Shown here piece after piece: positions 50,004 through 58,285 of a DNA stretch of 64,000 nucleotides. The notes under the pieces were generated by a model. That model worked only from the letters and a program-made list of their open reading frames with translations, was not told the DNA's origin and did no database searches. Position numbers and translations under genes: made by a program. Source of the DNA: Palsa-892 sp035555855 (lineage in GTDB: Bacteria > Pseudomonadota > Alphaproteobacteria > Rhizobiales > Xanthobacteraceae); the NCBI GenBank assembly GCA_035555855.1, contig DATMGD010000034.1:50996-114995 (forward strand), written 5' to 3'. The stretch's first letter is position 1. The number at the start of each line of letters is the position of its first letter.

Positions 50004-51773
50004 TTAAGAGCGCGCGGCGGGCGCCGGCTCCGGCGCGACCATGAACTGCGCACGCGCAAGATCCGCGAAGCGGCCGCTCTGCTTCACCAGTTCATCAAAG
50101 CTGCCCTGCTCGACGATCTTGCCGTCGTGAAATACGAAAATGCGGTTGGCGTTGCGGATCGTCGCGAGACGATGGGCGATCACGAACGTCGTGCGGCCCT
50201 TCATCACTTCATCAAGCGCAAGCTGCACTTTCTTTTCGGTTGCGGCATCGAGTGCGCTCGTCGCCTCGTCGAGAATGAGGATCGGCGGATCCTTCAGCAG
50301 CGCGCGCGCAATGGCGATACGCTGGCGCTCGCCGCCCGAAAGCTGCCGCCCGCGCTCGCCGACATTGGCATCGACGCCCGAGCGCGCGATGAACTCGGAA
50401 GCCTGCGCCCGGCGGAGCGCGTCTTCAATCTCCTGCGGCGTCGCGTCCGGTTTGCCGACCTTGAGGTTCTCCTCGATCGAGCGGTTGAACAAGAGCGCTT
50501 CCTGAAACACGACGCCGATGTTGCGGCGGAGCGATTCCAGCTTCATGTCGCGAATGTCGTGGCCGTCGATCCGCACAACGCCCTTTTGCGGGTCCCACGC
50601 GCGATGAAGAAGCGAGAGCGCCGTCGTCTTGCCGGCGCCCGTCGCGCCGACGACCGCGATCGTCTCGCCGGGATCGACGTGAAAGCTCACATCATCGACC
50701 GCCGCGCGCTTGCCGTCATAGGACAGCGAAACGTGATCGAATTCGACTTCGCCCTGGGCGCGGCCGAGGTCGATGGCGCCGCGCTTGTCCTTGATCGGCA
50801 CTGAATCCAGCACCTCGAAGAACTGCGTGAGCCGCGGCGCTTCCAGCACCAGGCGGTTGGTGAAGCCGACGACCAGCTCTAACTTGCCGACGAACAGCGT
50901 TGCGATGTTCACGAAGGTGACGATCTCGCCGATCGTGACGAGGCCCTGAATATGCAGCCAGGTGCCGTAGAGGAAGATCGCCAATATCGTCAGCGTCGTC
51001 GCCGCGCGCGTCGCGACCGACACCACCGCCCACCATGTCAGCACCGGAATTTGCGCCGAGAGCACGCGGTGGGCGACGGATTTCACCGCCATCACCTCCG
51101 CCTCGACGCGCGTGAAGCTCTGCACCAGCGCGATATTGCCGAGCGCGTCCGATGTGCGTTCCGCAAGATCCGTCTGATGGCGCTCGACGCCGAGCTGCTG
51201 CGCTTCCGTCTGCCGCAGCGCATAGGTAGTGATCGCCGCGAACACGAACATCAGCCCGACGAGCAACAGCCCGAGCCGCCAGTTGAGATACACCGCGACC
51301 GGCAAGAGAATGAAGATCGACACGAAGGCTGCGAAATGATCGCGGAAGAACGTCAGCCACAGCCCCCACAGCGAATCCGCGCCTTGCAGCATCACCTTCA
51401 TCAAGCGGCCCGAATGGGTGCCGGTGTGATAGGCGAGCGGCAGATGCAGAACATGCTCGAAATAGCTGGTGATGATCGCAAGCCGCCGCCGGTGCGACAG
51501 CCGGTCGGCATGGAGCGCCAAAAGCACGCCGACGAGAATGCTGAACAGGCCAAAGCCCGCCCAGATCGACAGGAGATAAGAAAGATCGCCGATCGACGGC
51601 GTGCGGTTCGCCGCCTGCGCGCTCACCAGCGCGTCGATCACCCGGCCGAACAGCACGGGCTCTGCGAATTGCGCGGCGGCAAGGCCGACATTCGCGAATG
51701 CGAGCAACACCCCGAGCTTCTTCTCGGGTCCGAGCAGCTGAAAAACGCGGCCATAAATACGGAGAAAGGACAT
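50004..51773 (-). CDS. ndvA: Glucan ABC exporter, permease-ATPase fusion (NdvA/ChvA)
   Basis: The 589-residue half-transporter begins MSFLRIYGRVFQLLGPEKK and continues LLAFANVGLAAAQFAEPVLFGRVIDAL, closely matching rhizobial NdvA/ChvA. Its N-terminal six-helix domain (about 20-310) is followed by the ATPase: Walker A GATGAGKTT, Q-loop FQEALLFNRSIEENL, signature LSGGERQRIAIARA, Walker B ILILDEATSALD and switch His IAHR. NdvA exports cyclic beta-1,2-glucan to the periplasm, important for osmotic adaptation and host interaction. The partner glucan synthase NdvB is not in the window. A 41-bp repeat lies just upstream. Confidence 0.9.
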   Translation of the reverse strand: MSFLRIYGRVFQLLGPEKKLGVLLAFANVGLAAAQFAEPVLFGRVIDALVSAQAANRTPSIGDLSYLLSIWAGFGLFSILVGVLLALHADRLSHRRRLAIITSYFEHVLHLPLAYHTGTHSGRLMKVMLQGADSLWGLWLTFFRDHFAAFVSIFILLPVAVYLNWRLGLLLVGLMFVFAAITTYALRQTEAQQLGVERHQTDLAERTSDALGNIALVQSFTRVEAEVMAVKSVAHRVLSAQIPVLTWWAVVSVATRAATTLTILAIFLYGTWLHIQGLVTIGEIVTFVNIATLFVGKLELVVGFTNRLVLEAPRLTQFFEVLDSVPIKDKRGAIDLGRAQGEVEFDHVSLSYDGKRAAVDDVSFHVDPGETIAVVGATGAGKTTALSLLHRAWDPQKGVVRIDGHDIRDMKLESLRRNIGVVFQEALLFNRSIEENLKVGKPDATPQEIEDALRRAQASEFIARSGVDANVGERGRQLSGGERQRIAIARALLKDPPILILDEATSALDAATEKKVQLALDEVMKGRTTFVIAHRLATIRNANRIFVFHDGKIVEQGSFDELVKQSGRFADLARAQFMVAPEPAPAARS

Positions 51774-51806
51774 GGTGCGGTCCCGGTGGGCCGGCGAACC
51801 CTAAAG

Positions 51807-51847
51807 CATGATGCCGAAAAGTGGAATCGGGTTTTCGGGAAGATCAT
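51807..51847. repeat. REP-like element between ndvA and the orphan binding-protein gene
   Basis: CATGATGCCGAAAAGTGG...GGTTTTCGGGAAGATCAT has inverted ends (ATGAT/ATCAT and CCGAAAA/TTTTCGG). I recognise the GCCGAAAAGTGG...GGTTTTCGG core as a dispersed element of Hyphomicrobiales genomes. It differs from the 44-bp elements at 448 and 27821. It may terminate the binding-protein transcript entering from the right. Confidence 0.6.
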
Positions 51848-51884
51848 CCCTGCGCGAAGGCGCAATCTGCGCCGGGATCAGGCG

Positions 51885-52955
51885 CTAGCGTTCGTCCTTG
51901 CCGCGCGCCGGCAGGAAGGACGGATCGAACAGCTCTTCGGCTTTCGGCTTCTTCTTCAGTTCGAGTGCCGCCGCGATCTGGTCGATCGCCGCCGTAAGCC
52001 GCGCCGGGTCGGCGCCGCCATAACCGTTCGCCTTGGTTTCCGGCGTCTGGATATTGTCGCGGATCGTCATGCGCAGCCGCTCCAGCTCGGCGTCCTTGCT
52101 GAGCATGGTGTCGCGCTTGAGCACCGGCTCGATCGCGCTCTGGGGCTTGGCGATGGTGTCGCGCAGGCCCTTGGCATAGGCGCGCAGAAAGCCGCGCACG
52201 GCATCGGCGTTTTCGCTGGCGAATTTTTCGCTCGCGAGAATCGAGGCGCCGTACATCTTGACGCCGTAGTCGGCCATGAACATCACCGAGATGTCGCTCG
52301 CCGGAACGCCGCGCTCTTTGATGTCGATGAACGATTGATACGAGAGCGCCGTCACCGCATCGATCTGGCCGGACGCCACCATCGGATCGCGCACCGAGAG
52401 GCCGATATTCTCGGTCGTGATTTTCGAGGCGTCGATGGCGCTCGCCGTGACGAACACCTTCCACAGGCTGCTCGCCGGATCGCGCCGCGGCGTGCCGACC
52501 TTCTTGCCTTCGAGATCGCCGGGCGACTGGATACCGCGGCTCTTGCGGCCCAGCACGGCATAGCCCGGCTTGTTGTAAACGACATAGACCGCCTTCACCG
52601 GCGCCGGCTGTTCTTCGAGTCGCGCGCGCAGGAGCACGGTCAGATCACCAAAGCCAAGATCGGCGTCGCCCGCGGCGATGCGCTTGACGGGATCGTTGCT
52701 GCCTTCAGCGGGTTCCGGGCTCACCGGCATCACCAGCGAGACATTGAGGCCCTCGGCGCGGAAATAGCCCTTGTCGAGCGCAACGAGGAGCGGCGCTGCG
52801 GTCGCATCCAGCTTCTCGATCGCAAAACGGATGGCGGTTTCGGCCTGTGCCGCATTCGACGCCAGCAAACAGGCAGCAAGCATCGAGGCGATGGATAGCC
52901 GGATGGAGCGCGTGACAGCACGAGCAAGACGCATAAGAATTTCCCGCTTCTTCAT
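51885..52955 (-). CDS. NitT/TauT-type ABC substrate-binding protein (orphan)
   Basis: The precursor is about 356 residues, with a basic N-terminus and signal (LSIASMLAACLLASNAAQA). The mature protein starts ETAIRFAIEKLDATAAPLLVALDKGYFRAEGLNVSLVMP, typical of the NMT1/ThiY-like NitT/TauT family. Other segments are ADLGFGDLTVLLRARLE, LEGKKVGTPRRDPASSLWKVF and FLRAYAKGLRDTI. It should bind a small organic solute such as a sulfonate, pyrimidine or aromatic acid. No permease or ATPase is adjacent, so it is an orphan here. The start is ambiguous among 52985, 52955 and 52934; 52955 gives a standard basic n-region. Confidence 0.85.
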   Translation of the reverse strand: MKKREILMRLARAVTRSIRLSIASMLAACLLASNAAQAETAIRFAIEKLDATAAPLLVALDKGYFRAEGLNVSLVMPVSPEPAEGSNDPVKRIAAGDADLGFGDLTVLLRARLEEQPAPVKAVYVVYNKPGYAVLGRKSRGIQSPGDLEGKKVGTPRRDPASSLWKVFVTASAIDASKITTENIGLSVRDPMVASGQIDAVTALSYQSFIDIKERGVPASDISVMFMADYGVKMYGASILASEKFASENADAVRGFLRAYAKGLRDTIAKPQSAIEPVLKRDTMLSKDAELERLRMTIRDNIQTPETKANGYGGADPARLTAAIDQIAAALELKKKPKAEELFDPSFLPARGKDER

Positions 52956-53203
52956 TTGCCGGCCGATGCCGCCTTCGGCCGTCATCCTGTTTGTAATGGA
53001 AAGCCGCCGCGCTGGTAAGTGGAACAGTCTCTATCGTTCCAATATCTGGACCTATTTTTCGCGGCACCCGCGAATGGCTCGCTACCTGCCCCCACCCGCG
53101 TGACCGATTTATGACCCCGCCCGCCGCATGGTTTGGCGACAGGTTTGGCCGCCCGGCGCCCGCGCTTTACTTCACCGAACCGGCTCTATAGAGAGCGGCT
53201 GCC

Positions 53204-53785
53204 ATGTTGCGCCGCCTTTATGACTGGGTGTTCGAGCTGGCGGCAAAACCTTGGGCGACCAAGGCCGTCGCCGCGATCTCGTTCGTCGAAAGCTCGTTTT
53301 TCCCGATCCCGCCCGACGTCATGCTGGTGCCGATGTGCCTGGCAAAGCCCAAGCGCGCCTTTTTCTACGCGGGCGTCTGCACCATCGCCTCGGTGCTCGG
53401 CGGACTTCTCGGCTACGCCATCGGCGCGCTCTTGTACGACACCGTCGGACAATTCCTGATCAAGCTTTACGGCTACGGCGACAAGATGGACGCCTTCCGC
53501 GCCGCCTATGCCGAGTGGGGCGCGTGGATCATCCTCATCAAGGGCGCGACCCCCATTCCCTACAAGCTCGTCACCATCACCTCGGGCTTCGCCGGCTATA
53601 ATCTTCTGTGGTTCACGGTGCTCTCGATCATCACCCGCGGCGCGCGCTTTTATATTCTGGCCGCGCTTCTCTACTATTGGGGCGAGCCGGCGCGCGAATT
53701 CATCGAGAAGCGTCTCGGCCTTGTGCTATTCGTCTCGGTCGCTGTTCTCGTCGGCGGTTTTTACGCCGCGATCAAGCTGTTTTGA
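53204..53785 (+). CDS. YqaA family membrane protein (SNARE-associated/DedA superfamily)
   Basis: The 193-residue membrane protein has about five hydrophobic segments and the family core: VAAISFVESSFFPIPPDVMLVPMCLAKPKRAFFYAG, GGLLGYAIGALLYDTVG, and LIKGATPIPYKLVTITSGFAGYNLLWFTVLS. The FPIPPD and TPIPYKL re-entrant motifs are conserved in DedA/YqaA proteins, which are linked to membrane lipid scrambling or undecaprenyl phosphate recycling. The exact role is not known. It is first of a rightward series of single genes. Confidence 0.88.
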   Translation: MLRRLYDWVFELAAKPWATKAVAAISFVESSFFPIPPDVMLVPMCLAKPKRAFFYAGVCTIASVLGGLLGYAIGALLYDTVGQFLIKLYGYGDKMDAFRAAYAEWGAWIILIKGATPIPYKLVTITSGFAGYNLLWFTVLSIITRGARFYILAALLYYWGEPAREFIEKRLGLVLFVSVAVLVGGFYAAIKLF

Positions 53786-53878
53786 TCCGAATCGCGACCT
53801 TCGGCGCATTCGTGCGTCGCCATTTGCCTAGGGAATGACATTTTTGACGCCGATGACTTTGCCTCGAAAAATCCCGCG

Positions 53879-54274
53879 ATGAACAAACTTCTCCCCAGCA
53901 TCACAATCGTAGCGGCCGTGATCCCGGCCATTGCCTTCGCCGCCAACTCGAAGCGGCTCGAGAAGCAATTGCTCAAACTCGATCCGCAAACGCGGCTCGA
54001 ACAGATTTGCGACATCGAGGCGATGCGGCGGATCAAGCGCGATCCCAATCCGTTCAAGCCCGACCGCGCGGTGCTTGCGGCGACCGCCGACCCCACGACC
54101 GACGGCCACACCATTCACGGCAAGGGCGGCGCCTTCCGCAGCCAGGGCAAGTGGTACGGCTTCTCGTTCAAGTGCGAAGCCGACAGCGACCACCTGAAAG
54201 TGCTCGCCTTCGAATACAAGCTCGGCGAAGCGATCCCCGAGGATCAATGGGCCAAAGCCAACCTCTGGCAATAG
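53879..54274 (+). CDS. DUF930 domain-containing exported protein
   Basis: The 131-residue precursor has a signal peptide (MNKLLPSITIVAAVIPAIAFAA). The mature part is short and polar: LEKQLLKLDPQTRLEQICDIEAMRRI, HTIHGKGGAFRSQGKWYGFSFKCEAD and LGEAIPEDQWAKANLW. The two cysteines (in EQICDI and FKCEAD) are probably disulfide-bonded. This pattern is that of DUF930, found in Hyphomicrobiales and with no known function. It is monocistronic as far as can be seen. Confidence 0.85.
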   Translation: MNKLLPSITIVAAVIPAIAFAANSKRLEKQLLKLDPQTRLEQICDIEAMRRIKRDPNPFKPDRAVLAATADPTTDGHTIHGKGGAFRSQGKWYGFSFKCEADSDHLKVLAFEYKLGEAIPEDQWAKANLWQ

Positions 54275-54375
54275 AGCCTCTGCACCCGCCCGCCTGAAGC
54301 GGCAGCTACAAGAATAGCAGCCATGCGGGCCGTTGATGGTGCCGGCTTCCTGTTCCGTGATACCAAACGGGCGAA

Positions 54376-55521
54376 ATGCCCGCCCTTAGCGCCGTCATCA
54401 AGCGGCTTCCCGTCCCCGCCCAATGGAGCGCGCTCGCCGCGCTCTCGGCCGCCATCGTCGCCTGCCTCGAACTTGCGGGGCTGCCGGCGACCTTCCTGAT
54501 CGGCCCGATGGTGGCCGCCGTCGTCATCGCCACCAATGGCGGCGCGCTGCGGCTGCCGAAATTCTCTTTCTTCATTTCGCAGGCCGCGATCGGCTGCCTC
54601 GTCGCGCACTCGATCCCGCCTTCACTGATCGGCAGCTTCGCGCAATCCTGGCCGCTGTTTCTCGGAATCGGCTCGGCGATTCTCATCGCGAGCCTCCTGC
54701 TCGGCTGGCTGATCGGCCGGCTCGGCGTCATTCCCGGCACCACCGCGATCTGGGGCATGGCGCCGGGCGCGGCGAGCGCCATGATGCTGATGGCGGGCGA
54801 GTTCGGCGCCGACGCGCGGCTCGTCGCCTTCATGCAATATCTGCGCGTCGTCATCGTCGCGGGGCTTGCGTCGCTGATCGCGCGCTTCTGGATTCATCTT
54901 GGCGATGCGCCGCTTCCGCAGCTCGTCTGGTTCGGACCGTTCGACGGCATCGGTTTCGCGAAGACGCTCGTTCTCGCGATCGTGGGCGGCCTGATCGGCC
55001 GGATTTCGCGCATTCCCGGCGGCACATTTTTAGTGCCGATGATCGCCGGCATCGCGTTGCAGGCCACGGGCATCATGACCATCGTGCTGCCGACCTGGTT
55101 TCTCGCCGGCTGCTTTGCGCTGCTCGGCTGGAACATCGGGCTCGGCTTCACGCCGCAGATTCTTTCGCATGCGCTGCGCGCGCTGCCGCAGACCCTGATC
55201 GCGATTTTCGCGCTGATCGGCTTCAGCATTCTGCTCGCTCTTCTTCTCGTGCACACGCTCGGCGTCGATCCGCTCACCGCCTATCTCGGCACCAGCCCCG
55301 GCGGCATGGATGCGATCGCGATCATCGCCGCCTCGACGCCGGTCGATGTACCGCTCGTCATGGGTTTGCAAATCTTCCGCTTCATCATCGTGCTGCTCGC
55401 CGGCCCGCCGCTCGCCCGGCTGATCGCCGGCCAGAACCGCAAGAGCAAAAAGCGCCGCCTCGATCGCGCCACCAAAAAGGCGATGCAGCAGGTCAAGGAC
55501 GACGAAGCCGAGCTTGACTAG
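54376..55521 (+). CDS. AbrB family transporter (ammonia-monooxygenase-like membrane protein)
   Basis: The 381-residue membrane protein has about ten hydrophobic segments arranged as two repeats. The AbrB duplication signatures are LPATFLIGPMVAAVVIATNGG, GVIPGTTAIWGMAPGAASAMMLMAGEFGADARLVAFMQYLRVV, and a second SPGGMDAIAIIAAS...VPLVMGLQIFRFI. A basic C-terminal tail (about 355-381) lies in the cytoplasm. The family is annotated as putative transporter or regulator of aidB expression; substrate unknown. Start by ATG at 54376 with no clear ribosome binding site. Confidence 0.85.
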   Translation: MPALSAVIKRLPVPAQWSALAALSAAIVACLELAGLPATFLIGPMVAAVVIATNGGALRLPKFSFFISQAAIGCLVAHSIPPSLIGSFAQSWPLFLGIGSAILIASLLLGWLIGRLGVIPGTTAIWGMAPGAASAMMLMAGEFGADARLVAFMQYLRVVIVAGLASLIARFWIHLGDAPLPQLVWFGPFDGIGFAKTLVLAIVGGLIGRISRIPGGTFLVPMIAGIALQATGIMTIVLPTWFLAGCFALLGWNIGLGFTPQILSHALRALPQTLIAIFALIGFSILLALLLVHTLGVDPLTAYLGTSPGGMDAIAIIAASTPVDVPLVMGLQIFRFIIVLLAGPPLARLIAGQNRKSKKRRLDRATKKAMQQVKDDEAELD

Positions 55522-55724
55522 GGCATGACCCCGAAACGGTTTTGAGCGGAACCGCGGCCAAATCAAACCCGCAATCTTGGCATTGCAACTTTCCGGCGCG
55601 TTAGCCGTTCTTCCTGTCGGCTCTGCGAAAACACGGAATTTTCCGCCTTAATTTCGCGCGAGCGCCGCGTCAGGTTCCCGGCAAGAGGCCAGTCTTTGAA
55701 CACGTTCAAGAAAGCGAGCCCGTC

Positions 55725-56507
55725 ATGCGTATGAAGTACGCTTGCCTCTCCACCATCGCCCTCCTGTCGGTCGCAGCCGCGAGCGTTCCCGCGCGCGCCG
55801 ACCTTCTGATCACCGTCGACAAAAGCACGCAGCGCCTGACGGTCAGCAAGGACGGCCAGGCGCTCTACAACTGGCCGGTTTCGACCGGCAAGACCGGCCA
55901 CGCGACGCCTTCGGGCAAGTTTCAGGCCTTCCGCATGGAACGCGATCACTATTCGAAAGAATGGGACGACGCGCCGATGCCCTATTCGATCTTCTTCACC
56001 AAGGTCGGCCACGCCATCCACGGCACCTACAGCAAGAACCTCGGCATGCCGGTCAGCCACGGCTGCGTCCGGCTTTCGGTCGGTCACGCCGAGCAGCTCT
56101 ATTCGATGGTCCAGCGCGAAGGCGTTCTGAAAACCAAAGTGGTGCTTACCGGCAGCGAGCAGATCGCGCTGAAGCGCGGCCGCACCAAACTCGCCGAGCG
56201 CGAGGATGCGCAGCCGCAGGCGCCGCAGTACCAGCAGGGTTACGGCCAGACCTATCAGCCAGGCTACGGTCAGAGTTACGGTCAGGGTTATGGTCAGCGT
56301 TACGACCGCGGCTATTACGGCAATTCGCAATACGGCAATCCGCCGTCCAATGATCCGCAATATGCCGAACGCCGGGCAGCGCAGCGCTACAACCAGCCCG
56401 AATATTCCGATCCCTACGCCACTTATTACGATCGCAGCTATCGCACGCCGCCGCGCTACATCCAGCCGCAATATCGCGATCCCTACGGCGACCGCGGCAT
56501 CTACTGA
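55725..56507 (+). CDS. L,D-transpeptidase (YkuD domain) with Gln/Gly/Tyr-rich tail
   Basis: This 260-residue precursor has a signal peptide ending VPARA. The YkuD catalytic domain (about 26-147) has HAIHGTYSKNLGMPVSHGCVRL, with C114 in the S-H-G-C-V-R motif as nucleophile. It forms 3-3 peptidoglycan cross-links or attaches proteins to the wall. From about residue 165 the tail is a low-complexity stretch with repeats of GYGQ(T/S)Y and later PQY and YDRSY, some 95 residues long and rich in Tyr, Gln and Pro. That tail might bind peptidoglycan or outer-membrane partners. ATG codons at 55725 and 55731 are both possible. Confidence 0.9.
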   Translation: MRMKYACLSTIALLSVAAASVPARADLLITVDKSTQRLTVSKDGQALYNWPVSTGKTGHATPSGKFQAFRMERDHYSKEWDDAPMPYSIFFTKVGHAIHGTYSKNLGMPVSHGCVRLSVGHAEQLYSMVQREGVLKTKVVLTGSEQIALKRGRTKLAEREDAQPQAPQYQQGYGQTYQPGYGQSYGQGYGQRYDRGYYGNSQYGNPPSNDPQYAERRAAQRYNQPEYSDPYATYYDRSYRTPPRYIQPQYRDPYGDRGIY

Positions 56508-57050
56508 TCAGCTACACGCGCCATCCACGGTGCAGCGCCCGCCTTCGGCGGCGGGCGCGGCAGCCTCGCCGAGCGCGGCTTTGCCGCTTTCGATCAGCGT
56601 TGCGATCGCAGCGCCAAGCTGCATGTCCTCAAGATGCCCGAACTGATGCACGCGGAGCCGGCCGCGGCGATCGAACAATAGCGTCGTCGGCGTCCCGCGC
56701 ATGCCGTAGGCCTGCATCGTTTTCGGCAACGGATAATCCGGGTTCGGCATGTCGATGCCGACCGGAAAGCCGATGCGATACTCGTGCAAAAACGCTTTGA
56801 GCGCGGCTTCCGTGCCCTGCGCCTCGTGATGCTCGAACACGGTGTGCAGCCCGATCACCGCGAGGTCATTCTCGGGAAACATCGCGCGTGCCCGCTGCGC
56901 TTGCGGCAGGCCCTCGCTGACGCAGCCGGGACAAAGCATCTGAAAGGCGACGGCGAAGACGACGCGGCCGCGCAACGACGCGAGCGTCAGCGGCTCGGCC
57001 GTGTTGAGCCAGGTTTTGATCTCTAACTCGGGCGCCGCGCCGTCGTTCAT
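56508..57050 (-). CDS. Redoxin / TlpA-like thiol-disulfide protein
   Basis: This 180-residue protein has a thioredoxin fold of the AhpC/TSA-TlpA type. The redox motif is C-P-G-C in VAFQMLCPGCVSEGLPQAQRA (about 38-41). RGTPTTLLFDRRGRLRVHQFG gives the cis-Pro loop. There is no signal peptide, so it should act in the cytoplasm, unlike TlpA. Two extra cysteines sit at the very end (RCTVDGACS). Its ATG overlaps the stop of the upstream protoglobin remnant (TGATG), implying a former two-gene operon. Its stop abuts the L,D-transpeptidase stop (TGATCA). Confidence 0.85.
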   Translation of the reverse strand: MNDGAAPELEIKTWLNTAEPLTLASLRGRVVFAVAFQMLCPGCVSEGLPQAQRARAMFPENDLAVIGLHTVFEHHEAQGTEAALKAFLHEYRIGFPVGIDMPNPDYPLPKTMQAYGMRGTPTTLLFDRRGRLRVHQFGHLEDMQLGAAIATLIESGKAALGEAAAPAAEGGRCTVDGACS

Positions 57051-57414
57051 CAGAAGTCTCCGTCATGCGTATAGGGCCGGCACCATAAGATGGCTGCAGC
57101 AGCACCGCCTTCGACCAGGCAAGATACATCGCCTCGACCTCGGCCGGGGAATGATTCTTTTTGGCGAGGAACGGTTTCATCGTCAGCGAAATCGGCACGG
57201 CGAGCGCGAGCACATGACGCATGTGAATATGCGGCGCGGCTTTGGCGTGATCCGTCTCGTTCTTGCCGGCGCGGCGATGACGGCGGCCGATCTCGTCCTG
57301 CCATGCGAGCCAGGCTTCATCATAACCGGCGCGGCAGGTGTCCAAGATCCACTGGCCGAAACGCTTGCGCACCGCGGCAAGATAATGGCCTCGCAGCCTG
57401 ATTCTTTGATCGGG
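57050..57414 (-). pseudogene. Protoglobin, C-terminal remnant with frameshift
   Basis: Reading leftward from about 57390, YLAAVRKRFGQWILDTCRAGYDEAWLAWQDEIGRRHRRAGKNETD...PHIHMRHVLALAVPISLTMKPFLAKKNHSPAEVEAMYLAWSKAVLLQ matches protoglobins, including the EIGxRH proximal heme histidine. At about 57098 the frame breaks. One base gained would restore AILWCRPYTHDGDF and a stop at 57050, the family's normal ending. The N-terminal half is missing, because homology stops a few codons from the 3' end of tRNA-Leu. It is therefore truncated and frameshifted. No start codon is sensible. A sequencing error could explain the frameshift but not the truncation. Confidence 0.8.
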
Positions 57415-57420
57415 AAGAAA

Positions 57421-57507
57421 TGGTGCCCCCGGCCCGACTCGAACGGGCACTACCTTGCGGCAACCTGATTTTGAGTCAGGCGCGTCTACCAGTTCCGCCA
57501 CGGGGGC
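57421..57507 (-). tRNA. tRNA-Leu (anticodon CAA)
   Basis: On the minus strand an 87-nt class II tRNA folds with acceptor GCCCCCG/CGGGGGC, anticodon loop CTCAAAA giving CAA, a long variable arm, T loop TTCGAGT, discriminator A and encoded CCA. It reads UUG codons. Its reverse reading gives the well-known artefact peptide MAELVDAPDSKSG, so no protein starts here. Confidence 0.97.
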
Positions 57508-57592
57508 GACGCGGGCGGGAATATAGAGGCAGGTTCCGCAAAAGTGGATAGCGGCTCGCGAAGATTTTCCGCTTCGCCGCGTCCCGTTTCCT

Positions 57593-57636
57593 CAAAAATC
57601 AAAGGGCCGGTCCGGCGTCGCCGGATCGGCCCTTTG
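57593..57636 (-). terminator. Terminator after the RlpA-like gene
   Basis: On the minus strand a 16-bp stem with one G-U pair (57602-57617 with 57621-57636) and a three-base loop is followed by TTTGATTTTTGAGG. It lies 54 bp downstream of the RlpA-like stop codon and would also insulate tRNA-Leu. Confidence 0.9.
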
Positions 57637-57689
57637 CATCCACCCTTTCGTCCGCCGCGAGTGGCGAACGCCCTTGAAAAAGGGACTTC

Positions 57690-58046
57690 TTACGAGACGA
57701 CCTCGACCGTCACCGGCGCAACGCCCGAGCCGATCATGCCGAGCACACGCGCGGCTCCGGTCGAGACGTCGATAATGCGGCCGCGAATGAACGGCCCGCG
57801 GTCGTTGATACGGACGACGACCGAGTGGCCGGTCCGCGTATTGGTGACCCGCACGCGCGTGCCGAACGGCAGCGTCTTGTGTGCGGCGGTCATTGCGTTC
57901 GGGTTCATCATTTCCCCGCTCGCGGTCTTGCTGCGATAGCCGTAGTAGGAAGCCATGCCGCGCTGGCCGGCTTCAGCCACGTTCATCGCCGTGTCGGCCG
58001 CGATCAGTGCCGCGGCGACGGTGAGTATCGATAGAAAGGTTCGCAT
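57690..58046 (-). CDS. RlpA-like septal-ring lytic transglycosylase / double-psi beta-barrel protein
   Basis: The 118-residue precursor has a signal peptide (MRTFLSILTVAAALIAADTAMNVAEA). The double-psi beta-barrel domain has GMASYYGYRSKTASGEMMNPNAMTAAHKTLPFGTRVRVTNTRTGHSVVVRINDRGPFIRGRIIDVS. The catalytic-type Asp in INDRGPF is present. Unlike full RlpA there is no SPOR domain and no lipobox, so it is a minimal soluble form. It may cleave denuded glycan strands or simply bind peptidoglycan. It is divergent from dsbB across a 239-bp gap that holds a CRP-like site. Confidence 0.88.
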   Translation of the reverse strand: MRTFLSILTVAAALIAADTAMNVAEAGQRGMASYYGYRSKTASGEMMNPNAMTAAHKTLPFGTRVRVTNTRTGHSVVVRINDRGPFIRGRIIDVSTGAARVLGMIGSGVAPVTVEVVS

Positions 58047-58179
58047 TGTATCTCCACAGTTGACCCCCGCCCCTGTGGCGACGCATCCACCCGTTTTTTG
58101 CGAACTCCCCGCTTACGCAGTTACGATTCGCGTTATGATTTTCTTGTTGCGGCGAATCGCCATCCCGATGAGTCAAAAA

Positions 58180-58195
58180 TGTGACGGCGATCACT
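58180..58195. promoter_or_regulatory. CRP-type site between rlpA-like and dsbB genes
   Basis: TGTGA-CGGCGA-TCACT matches the CRP consensus TGTGA-N6-TCACA at nine of ten positions. It lies in the divergent gap, about 134 bp from one start and 90 bp from the other. CRP-family proteins in alphaproteobacteria often use other sequences, so it is tentative. Confidence 0.4.
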
Positions 58196-58285
58196 TGTTT
58201 ATGATCGGAACTATCGGACGATTGAAACCGAAAGCGTTATAAATAAAAGGTTTATGAATAAAAAGTTCCACGCAGGAAAATTGTC

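Noticed and set aside
55522..55570. Sequence GGCATGACCCCGAAACGG...GCGGAACC after the AbrB gene as another repeat copy
   Set aside because: It resembles the REP-like family only loosely and the arms do not pair well, so I did not list it as a feature.
57415..57501. Apparent protein start MAELVDAPDSKSG in front of the protoglobin remnant
   Set aside because: This peptide is the translation of tRNA-Leu itself, a known annotation artefact, so it is not a protoglobin start.
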